Part shown: positions 8,128 through 14,696 of the stretch, one piece after another
Position numbering within the stretch: the stretch's first letter is position 1
Layout of the letters: every line of letters begins with the position of its first letter
Origin: a virus
Strand: one strand, 5' to 3'
Length of the DNA: 32,717 nucleotides
IMG/VR virus record: IMGVR_UViG_3300044643_001527
Coordinates: 1 to 32,717 of that record
The notes under the pieces: model-generated
Databases searched by the model: none
Seen by the model: only the letters and a program-made list of their open reading frames with translations
Told to the model about the DNA's origin: nothing
Made by a program: the position numbers and the translations under genes

Positions 8128-8475
8128 ATGGCACAGGCACATTTCTGGGACGGAACTCAGTGGGTCCCCATCTCCGGGGGTGGAGGTGGAGGTGGTGGTA
8201 CGGGACCGCAAGGCCCACAGGGAATCCCTGGGCTGAACGGGGAGTCGGTCACCGTCTACGGACCACAGGTCGAGCAGCCAGTCGGACCCCGAAAGGGAGA
8301 CATCTGGTTCGTTGACCCACCCAGGGTCATCACGGTTGGGCCTACTGGCCCGACAAACCCCCCGATTCTCGTCATTCCAGGTGGTGGTGGCGGTGGCTTT
8401 GGCAATCTCGACATCACCAATGTTCAGGGTTCGAGTGCAGAGATTTCCACCATCAACAGAGAAGAGGACCAGTAA
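8128..8475 (+). CDS. Short Gly-rich fibre/adaptor protein
   Basis: A 115-aa protein whose start, FWDGTQWVPI, is shared in pattern with the next two genes. It is followed by a run of glycines, a short collagen-like stretch ([10 protein letters not shown]), a GDIWFVDPP unit and a second Gly run. The C-terminal 30 residues are polar. It looks like a fibre base without a receptor-binding tip, so it may be an adaptor to which another fibre attaches, or a remnant of a longer fibre gene. The stop overlaps the next start as TAATG at 8473-8477. Confidence 0.68.
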   Translation: MAQAHFWDGTQWVPISGGGGGGGGTGPQGPQGIPGLNGESVTVYGPQVEQPVGPRKGDIWFVDPPRVITVGPTGPTNPPILVIPGGGGGGFGNLDITNVQGSSAEISTINREEDQ

Positions 8476-9233
8476 TGGCTACGCAGGACGTTCGGATTTG
8501 GGACGGTACTCAGTGGACCTCGATCGTCGGCCCCGCTGGTGCTGACGGAGCCAAGGGTGACCAGGGAAACCCCGGTGCCGATGGCGCAAAGGGGGACAAG
8601 GGCGACACGGGTGCTGACGGTGCTGACGGAGCGGACGGGCAGTCTGCAACCGTGGGTGTCGGCACGGTGTCCACGGTCAACCCCGGCGACCCGGCTCAGG
8701 TGGTGAACGTCGGCACCGGCCTGAACGCCGTGCTGAACTTCTCCATTCCCAAGGGGGAGAAGGGTGATGTCGGTGCGGCTGCTGTGATCAAGGGCACGAC
8801 CACGACCTGGCCCCCCACGGCAACCCCGGCCCTCAACGACCTCTACATCATCGGGACCCCGGTTCCGCCCGGTGCCCCGGCTGGCTCCCAGCCCGGCGAC
8901 GGGGTGCTGTACGACGGGGCTGCGTGGGTGAACGTCGGCCCGATCCAGGGACCGGAAGGCCCCCAGGGTCAGCCCGGCACGGCAGCCACCATCGCCGTGG
9001 GGACCGTGACCGAAGGCCCGGTGGCGGTCACCAACTCGGGGACGGCCACGGCTGCCATCCTGAACTTCACCGTCCCGAAGGGGGCCGATGGAGCCAAGGG
9101 TGATCCCGGTGCCGATGGTGCCAACGGTGCTGACGGAGCTGACGGCGTCGATGGCGAGAACGCCCAGTGCTTCGTTCAGTCGGCCACCCCGATCCTTCCC
9201 AGGACGGGCGCTATCTGGATCGTCACGAACTGA
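8475..9233 (+). CDS. Collagen-like fibre with repeated TTWPP module
   Basis: A 252-aa protein. N-terminal IWDGTQW motif (about residues 8-14), then Gly-Ala-Asp type collagen repeats (about residues 16-56), then a beta-like spacer ending in NFSIPKGEKGD. Next is a TTTWPPTATP...DLY...NVGPI module (about residues 108-160) that recurs in the gene at 11926, a second beta spacer of the same NF-VPKG type, a second collagen stretch, and a short tip with PRTGAIWIV. The two spacer/collagen units look like an internal duplication. Followed by a hairpin terminator, so it probably ends a transcription unit. Role: fibre or fibre extension in host recognition (inferred). Confidence 0.74.
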   Translation: MATQDVRIWDGTQWTSIVGPAGADGAKGDQGNPGADGAKGDKGDTGADGADGADGQSATVGVGTVSTVNPGDPAQVVNVGTGLNAVLNFSIPKGEKGDVGAAAVIKGTTTTWPPTATPALNDLYIIGTPVPPGAPAGSQPGDGVLYDGAAWVNVGPIQGPEGPQGQPGTAATIAVGTVTEGPVAVTNSGTATAAILNFTVPKGADGAKGDPGADGANGADGADGVDGENAQCFVQSATPILPRTGAIWIVTN

Positions 9234-9246
9234 CCTCCAAGACACG

Positions 9247-9287
9247 GGCAGGGGAGTGAGCCTAGAGCCGCTCCCCTGCCTTGTTGT
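9247..9287 (+). terminator. Rho-independent-like terminator within fibre cluster
   Basis: Perfect 10-bp inverted repeat GGCAGGGGAG (9247-9256) and CTCCCCTGCC (9271-9280) with a 14-base loop, followed by TTGTTGT. It lies 13 bases after the stop of the preceding gene and before the gene at 9322. The T-tract is interrupted, so termination may be partial. Confidence 0.75.
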
Positions 9288-9321
9288 CCCACCCCGAACA
9301 CCAACCCCTCATCGGTGACCA

Positions 9322-10614
9322 ATGGCACAGGGCGACATCATCGACGTTCGCGTATTCGACGGCACCAAGTGGGAGTCTCTGATCGGACCCCAGGGCGAGA
9401 CCGGACCCCAGGACTACAGCGTTGACTGCGGGAACCTGATCACCCTTGGCTCGGACGGCTTGGTGTACCTCGGGAATGTCCCGGTCAGAGTCCAAACTCA
9501 AGACGACCCCCCGGTGGACAACTCAACGTATTCGGGCACGGCATGCGGCGACGAAAACGCTGTGTTCTACACCCGTCCCTACCAGGTCGTCTGGGGGAAG
9601 AGCTACTCCCCGCCAAGCGCACCATACCTGCACACCGAACATTTCGTGCTGGGTCAGCGAAGGCATGACTTCTCCCCAAGCTCGAAGTTCTACGACAGCC
9701 AGCTAGACCTGCTCGGTGATCCTTCAAACAACACGGCTGCAATCCTGTTCAACGCGGACGGGAGAGGCGTGGTTGCTGGAGCTGCGATCGAGTTCGGGCC
9801 GAGCCGTCTGCTCTCGTTCCGGCTGAACGTGAACGAAGGCGACCCGACGCAGCCCCCTCCCCATATGACCCTCGACCCAGCAGGCAACCTGAAAGTGCCT
9901 GGAGCGACGGTCGGTGACCTCAACGCCGGTCAGTCTTCCTCTGTCGAGGCAGCAGAAGACTTCGTCGTTGGGTACCGGGGGATGCTGTGTCACGGGGTGG
10001 CGAACCTGGACGGACGCCTGGCTGTTCTCAACGTCACGAACCAAGCCGGTCAGTTCAACCTCGCCTCCAAAGACTTCAGCACCGGCAACACCACCTGCTC
10101 CTACCGCATCCAGGCTCAGGCCACCGGCACGTTCAGGATCTTTGACGTCACGGCCAACGCGAACCGGATGTCCTGGGCGGCAAACGGAGACATGACTGTC
10201 CCTGGAAACACTGCCTTTCAGGGGGCGGCGAACACCTTCCGGCAAGCCTCGATCAACTCTGAGGCCCTCGGGCCGATGCAGTTTGTTCCAGTCTCGGACG
10301 GAGCAAGGCCACTCGCCGCCACCGACATCGGCAAGGTGATCCTGCTCTCTGGTGCCAACCGGGTTGACATCAACCTGTCCACCAATGCGGCGATCCCTGT
10401 TGGGTCCGTGGTCGAGATCCTCAACACCGCCACCGGGACCGCAGGCATCACCAGCGACTCCAGCACGTTCCTGTTCTACAACGTCCGCAACACCTACTTC
10501 GGCGGTGCGAATGCCGATGTGGAGTTCTCCGGGCGGTACACCACCGTGCGTCTCATCAAGACTGCGTCCAACACCTGGATCGCCATCGGTGACCTCGCCA
10601 ACCCCAACAAGTGA
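9322..10614 (+). CDS. Tail fibre/spike protein
   Basis: A 430-aa protein with the third (V)FDGTKWESLIGPQG start in this block and only a very short collagen-like part (GPQGETGPQ). The middle is beta-rich without a visible enzyme motif. The last about 110 residues (from LGPMQFVPVSDG to NTWIAIGDL) follow a pattern common in phage fibre tips, in which an imposed base state, a VEILN turn and a final TVRLIKT-SNTWIAIGD strand close the trimer. First gene after the terminator, so it needs read-through or a promoter of its own; no promoter was recognised in the 88-base gap. Likely a receptor-binding protein. Confidence 0.74.
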   Translation: MAQGDIIDVRVFDGTKWESLIGPQGETGPQDYSVDCGNLITLGSDGLVYLGNVPVRVQTQDDPPVDNSTYSGTACGDENAVFYTRPYQVVWGKSYSPPSAPYLHTEHFVLGQRRHDFSPSSKFYDSQLDLLGDPSNNTAAILFNADGRGVVAGAAIEFGPSRLLSFRLNVNEGDPTQPPPHMTLDPAGNLKVPGATVGDLNAGQSSSVEAAEDFVVGYRGMLCHGVANLDGRLAVLNVTNQAGQFNLASKDFSTGNTTCSYRIQAQATGTFRIFDVTANANRMSWAANGDMTVPGNTAFQGAANTFRQASINSEALGPMQFVPVSDGARPLAATDIGKVILLSGANRVDINLSTNAAIPVGSVVEILNTATGTAGITSDSSTFLFYNVRNTYFGGANADVEFSGRYTTVRLIKTASNTWIAIGDLANPNK

Positions 10615-10619
10615 GAACC

Positions 10620-10781
10620 ATGGAACCCGAAGACAAGGCTCTCCCTCAGGCGGTCGTGGACGAACACTTTGCCATCAACTCCTTCATGGAGCAGGTGGTG
10701 AGAGAGATCGAGCAGGTCCAGGCCGAGAGGGACGCCGCCTACCAGAAGGCAATGCAGCCGCTCCCCGAGGACGATGAATGA
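10620..10781 (+). CDS. Small acidic helical protein (53 aa)
   Basis: ATG at 10620, six bases after the previous stop, ending TGA at 10779-10781 and overlapping the next ATG as ATGA. 53 residues, strongly acidic, with a predicted helix or coiled coil in the middle (FMEQVVREIEQVQAERDA). The junctions and C/G-ending codons support a real gene. Small helical proteins beside fibre genes sometimes act as fibre assembly chaperones or joints, but nothing here proves it. Confidence 0.6.
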   Translation: MEPEDKALPQAVVDEHFAINSFMEQVVREIEQVQAERDAAYQKAMQPLPEDDE

Positions 10782-11917
10782 CCACCCCTATCCGGCTTGC
10801 CGGTGCAAAAATCCGTGGAGCCATAACCCGGTCGCCAGACACGGGGTACTTCTCCATTGCATACGGGAACGGCCGGTTCGTGGCTGTCGGGCACCAGCTC
10901 GGCGCTGCTTCGGGATCAGATGCCGGGGACGGGCCTGCTGTCACTGCTCCGGGGGCAAGCGTCTCCTCTGACGGAGGCTACACCTGGCGTGACGTCAAGC
11001 TCCCGTTCTTCGGCCAGAAGCAAATCTACGACCGCATCAGCTACCGGCCCGGCTTCTGGGCATGCTCATCCAAGTGGTTGAGGTCAGGGGTCAACCAGCA
11101 CTACAAGCTGCTGGCCCAAGACACCCCCAACCTTGACTTCTGGAACCCGCTCTTCGTCAAGCCATCTCTGGGCACGACCGTCAATGCCTGGGCGATCCTC
11201 GGCCTGGATGCCAGTCCCGATGGGTGGATGTACGCAGGCATTGCTCCGGGCCCCAGTGCTGGCAGTTCATACACGACCAACTGCACGACCTTTGATGCCA
11301 GGACAGACGCCAGCTACCCAGCAATAACAAGCACGGTCTGGACAGGCAGAAGGTTCCTCCTGTTCAGCCAGTGGAACACCGTCGCCACTCAGCCGGGGAA
11401 CGTCGCTGCCGCCTACACCCTCCCCCGCGCTGTCCCATGGGGGACGAACACTGCCAGTGCTGGATGGGTCTACGACTCTGCCAGCGACGGGACCAACGTC
11501 CTGTGTTCCACGACAGACCAGAGGACCGCAGTTGGTCAAGCCGTCCCTCCAGGCAAGCAGATGTGGCTCACGAAGGATGACGGAGTGTCGTGGCTCAACT
11601 ACGGGAAGCTGCCGGGCGTCGAGTCGATCGAGTCGATCTGCTACACGCCGAAGCTCGACCTGTGGTGTGCGCTGGGGTTCGACAGGAGCAACTTCAGCTC
11701 CGTCTGCTTCATCGGCAAGCCGGGCATGGAGGGCGGCGACTTCTCGGCATCCGGTGGAGTGAACAAGTGGATGGAGAGGAAGCTCCCGACAGCGGTGTGG
11801 AAGGCAGTCGCAAGTGACGGCGAGTCCTTTGTGGCGGTCTCCCAGGATGGGTACAGGATGGTGATCGACCTGAGTCAGCAAGAGCTGAACGCACTCGGCG
11901 TGAACAAGAAAGCGTAA
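10778..11917 (+). CDS. Asp-box (BNR) beta-propeller tail protein
   Basis: A 379-aa protein with two good Asp-box motifs (S/T-x-D-x-G-x-T/S-W): SSDGGYTW at residues 63-70 and TKDDGVSW at 265-272. Recurrent short hydrophobic units such as [18 protein letters not shown] and GESFVAVS suggest blades of a beta-propeller. Asp-boxes are typical of sialidases and other glycan-binding or glycan-cutting propellers, and of some phage spikes. Catalytic residues of sialidases (an Arg triad, Tyr/Glu pair) could not be identified, so binding rather than cleavage is equally possible. Translationally coupled to the 53-aa gene; part of the fibre operon. No signal peptide. Confidence 0.68.
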   Translation: MTTPIRLAGAKIRGAITRSPDTGYFSIAYGNGRFVAVGHQLGAASGSDAGDGPAVTAPGASVSSDGGYTWRDVKLPFFGQKQIYDRISYRPGFWACSSKWLRSGVNQHYKLLAQDTPNLDFWNPLFVKPSLGTTVNAWAILGLDASPDGWMYAGIAPGPSAGSSYTTNCTTFDARTDASYPAITSTVWTGRRFLLFSQWNTVATQPGNVAAAYTLPRAVPWGTNTASAGWVYDSASDGTNVLCSTTDQRTAVGQAVPPGKQMWLTKDDGVSWLNYGKLPGVESIESICYTPKLDLWCALGFDRSNFSSVCFIGKPGMEGGDFSASGGVNKWMERKLPTAVWKAVASDGESFVAVSQDGYRMVIDLSQQELNALGVNKKA

Positions 11918-11925
11918 GCCCACAG

Positions 11926-13218
11926 ATGACCACCTTCGCCAAGATCCAAGTCCGTCGTGACACTGCCAACAACTTCCTGGCCAAGAACCCAACCCTCGAC
12001 TCGGGGGAGTGGGGCTACGAGGAAGACACCGGCAAGACCAAGATCGGTGACGGCAAGACCTCGTGGGTGAACCTCTCCTACCAGGGTCTTCGCGGCCCCG
12101 TTGGCCCCCAAGGAATCCAGGGGGTGCAAGGTCTTCAGGGTCAGTCTGGTGCTGCCGGTCCCGCTGGTCCCCAGGGGCTGAAGGGAGATCAGGGCGAGCG
12201 TGGCCTGCCAGGTCCCATTGGTCCCCAGGGGAATGTCGGCCCCCAAGGCGAGGCCGGACCCGCTGGCCCTCAGGGACCACAGGGAATCCAGGGCGAGCCC
12301 GGCCCGAAGGGAGACGAAGGCCCGCAGGGTCCCCAAGGGAACTCCCTCACTCTCGAAGGTACGGTCACGACTTGGCCCCCTTCGGCAACCCCAGACATCG
12401 GTGACCTCTACCTGCTCGTCACTCCGATCCCGCTCGGGTCCGTTGCTGGTCAGCCGGGCGATGGGGTGATGTGGACAGGCACCAACTGGATCAACGTCGG
12501 CCCCATTCGCGGCCCCCAAGGGGAACGTGGAATCCAGGGACCGTCTGGTTCCATCGGCTCTCAGGGGCCCCAGGGACCCCAAGGCCCGAAGGGTGATGTC
12601 GGCCCCCAAGGGATCCAGGGAATCCAGGGTCAGCAGGGACCGGCTGGCAGTGCTGGACCGCAGGGTTCGGTCGGGCCTCAGGGCCCCAAGGGAGACCAAG
12701 GCGAACCGGGCGTCCAGGGGACCCAGGGACTGAAGGGAGACGCCGGACCCGCTGGCCCGGCTGGTCCCGCCAACGTCTTGACCATCGGCACCGTCACCAA
12801 GGGCGACACGGCTTCAGCCACGATCACCGGCACCCCTCCCAACCAAGTGCTGAACCTCGTCCTGCCGTGCTGCGGCTCTCTGTACTGGGTGGTGACTCCG
12901 ATCGGTGGGACCAACTTCCCCGAAGGAACCGTGGTGAACCTGGAGGCACGAGCCCGACACACGGCCGGGTACACGGTGACGTACTCGTGGCAATCACGAG
13001 CCGGTGCGGGCAGTTGGGTGGACGGCATCGGGCCCACATCGGTCCTGCCTGCACAGACCAGCCCCGACTGGCCTGTTGGCTCAAGCCTTCGGACGGTGGC
13101 CAGGCTCACCACCAACAACGTCTGGTACAGGTGCGTGGCCACGACCCTGGACGGCAGCATCATCTACAGCCCGGAGACACAGGTCCTGGCTGCCGCCGTG
13201 GCTCCAGTTCTTCCCTGA
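11926..13218 (+). CDS. Collagen-like fibre with MTD-like N-terminus and Ig-like C-terminus
   Basis: A 430-aa protein. Residues 1-47 ([12 protein letters not shown]...NPTL...[17 protein letters not shown]) follow the well-known phage fibre N-terminal pattern also found in the major tropism determinant family, which anchors the protein to the tail. Long collagen-like Gly-Pro-Gln repeats follow (about residues 50-140 and 190-285), interrupted by a [11 protein letters not shown]...NVGPI module shared with the gene at 8475. The last about 120 residues look like one Ig-like beta domain ([15 protein letters not shown]), a plausible sugar-binding tip. No reverse transcriptase or template repeat was seen in this window, so no evidence of a diversity-generating retroelement. 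Confidence 0.78.
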   Translation: MTTFAKIQVRRDTANNFLAKNPTLDSGEWGYEEDTGKTKIGDGKTSWVNLSYQGLRGPVGPQGIQGVQGLQGQSGAAGPAGPQGLKGDQGERGLPGPIGPQGNVGPQGEAGPAGPQGPQGIQGEPGPKGDEGPQGPQGNSLTLEGTVTTWPPSATPDIGDLYLLVTPIPLGSVAGQPGDGVMWTGTNWINVGPIRGPQGERGIQGPSGSIGSQGPQGPQGPKGDVGPQGIQGIQGQQGPAGSAGPQGSVGPQGPKGDQGEPGVQGTQGLKGDAGPAGPAGPANVLTIGTVTKGDTASATITGTPPNQVLNLVLPCCGSLYWVVTPIGGTNFPEGTVVNLEARARHTAGYTVTYSWQSRAGAGSWVDGIGPTSVLPAQTSPDWPVGSSLRTVARLTTNNVWYRCVATTLDGSIIYSPETQVLAAAVAPVLP

Positions 13219-13228
13219 GGAGTGAAGG

Positions 13229-14281
13229 ATGTACACGGCTCAAGACTTGGCTGACTACCTGTTCTCGACAACCGGGGGTGGGGCCCAGGACCAAGAACAC
13301 AGACTCCTGCGTCAGGCCATCTTCAATGGCTACAGGGAGGTCGTGACTGCTCGGGACTCGTGGCGGTGGTACGTCTCTGAAGACAAGTTTGATCTTGGCG
13401 GTCAGAACTCAGTCACCACCTACCTGCTTCCCTGGGGAGTGCAGTCGGTTGACTCCATCACCCTGCCGCTCACCAACGTCAGCGTCACCTACGTCACACC
13501 CACGGAATGGGCCCGGCTGCTGAACTCTCAGTGGCGGAACCTGACCCGGATCGTCTGGACCGTCCTGCCCTCGAAGTCTTCGCCCGACCGCTACGAGCTG
13601 CTGACCTTCAACGGGTTTGCCACCGACTCGTTCGTGACCCTGACCTACCGCCGCCGACCGAGGGACCTTCGCTTCACTGGCTGGGAGAAGCAGGCAAGGT
13701 GCGGCACAGTCGAGTGGGACGGTTCTGTGGTTCAAGGCACAGGCACGACCTTCAGTCCACAGATGCAGAACTGCGTCATCAGGGTCAGCTCGGATCCATC
13801 GAAGCACCCCGAGTCCCTGGCTGGCATGAACGGGTACAGCGACGAGGCTCTGATCCAGAAGGTGGACGACCAAGACACCATCCATGTCTGGAGCCCCCAG
13901 GGTCAGCTCACCTACCCGGCCGGAACCAAGTACGTCATCACTGAGTACCTCGACATCAGTCCGACCATGTACACCGCCTGCCTGTCTGCCTGCGAGATGT
14001 GGCTGGCTCGGCTCATGGGCAAGAACTTCGAGGGTGCGGCTGGCCTGTACGGCAGAGACCTGAGGATGGCGTTCGAGCAGGATGTCGTCGCTCCCATCTC
14101 GGGCCAGCGTCAGTCTTCGCCGTTCGGCTGGTACTCATTCTTCTACCTCGGTGCCGGGGCCGACCAGGGTGTACCTGGAGACAACAAGCCTCCGGTCACG
14201 AGCGACACGCTCGATGGTGGCAACGCAGCCGGAACCGGGCCAGGTGCCGTGGACGGCGGGAACTCGCAATCAGGAAGGTGA
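13229..14281 (+). CDS. Head-tail adaptor / tail tubular A-like protein
   Basis: A 350-aa protein. The N-terminal half is helical with a RQAIFNGYREVVTARDSWRW segment (about residues 28-48). A beta-rich centre carries WDGSVVQGTGTTF, and the C-terminal half has a helical stretch (CLSACEMWLARLMGKNFEGA) followed by a Gly/Asp-rich disordered tail. The arrangement and the position before a very long tail protein resemble the T7 gp11-type adaptor that closes the portal and starts the short tail; this is inference from pattern and context, not from a search. GAGGAG about 10 bases before the ATG supports the start. Confidence 0.58.
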   Translation: MYTAQDLADYLFSTTGGGAQDQEHRLLRQAIFNGYREVVTARDSWRWYVSEDKFDLGGQNSVTTYLLPWGVQSVDSITLPLTNVSVTYVTPTEWARLLNSQWRNLTRIVWTVLPSKSSPDRYELLTFNGFATDSFVTLTYRRRPRDLRFTGWEKQARCGTVEWDGSVVQGTGTTFSPQMQNCVIRVSSDPSKHPESLAGMNGYSDEALIQKVDDQDTIHVWSPQGQLTYPAGTKYVITEYLDISPTMYTACLSACEMWLARLMGKNFEGAAGLYGRDLRMAFEQDVVAPISGQRQSSPFGWYSFFYLGAGADQGVPGDNKPPVTSDTLDGGNAAGTGPGAVDGGNSQSGR

Positions 14282-14284
14282 CCA

Positions 14285-14686
14285 GTGCCAGAAAACCAAT
14301 ACCTCAAGGTCATTCCACCGAAGAGAAGGTCTTTCGAGGACCAGCTCGGGGAACGCATGGACGCCTATCGCCAACAGCAGCAAGACAGCCAGTGGAGCTA
14401 CGACTACCCCAAGTTCAAGCAAGAGGTCGCACCTCCTGCTCCGCGCCAGGGGATGCCCAGGATGTCGAAAGAACAGCTCAGGGCTTGGAAGCATGCGGAT
14501 GGGCGAGACGACCTGCCGTACCAACCCGCCCCACTGATCCACGACCCTGACGGCCAGGAGACCGGAAACCTTTTCGAGCGTGGTCCGTTCGTGCCCGGCA
14601 GGGGCTTGCACATGAAGACTCTGCCGCTCCCCAACGACGGGCACAAGTCTGACTTCAAGCCCCTTCGGCAACTCCTTCTCGACTGA
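14285..14686 (+). CDS. Hypothetical 133-aa tail-region protein
   Basis: Starts at a GTG four bases after the previous stop, with AGGTGACC just upstream. Highly polar and Gln/Pro/Lys-rich (QQQQDSQWSYDYPKFKQE), with many charged residues and no membrane segment, probably largely disordered. Its place between the adaptor and the nozzle-like gene suggests a minor tail or virion component. No family recognised. Confidence 0.65.
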   Translation: MPENQYLKVIPPKRRSFEDQLGERMDAYRQQQQDSQWSYDYPKFKQEVAPPAPRQGMPRMSKEQLRAWKHADGRDDLPYQPAPLIHDPDGQETGNLFERGPFVPGRGLHMKTLPLPNDGHKSDFKPLRQLLLD

Positions 14687-14696
14687 CTGGTGAAAC

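Noticed and set aside
12085-12770. Possible CRISPR-like or tandem DNA repeat array
   Set aside because: The repeated CCCCAAGG/CAGGG pattern is simply the coding of collagen Gly-Pro-Gln triplets; there are no constant repeats with unique spacers.
11926-13218. Diversity-generating retroelement target
   Set aside because: The N-terminus resembles the MTD family, but no reverse transcriptase, template repeat or adenine-rich variable region was seen in the window.
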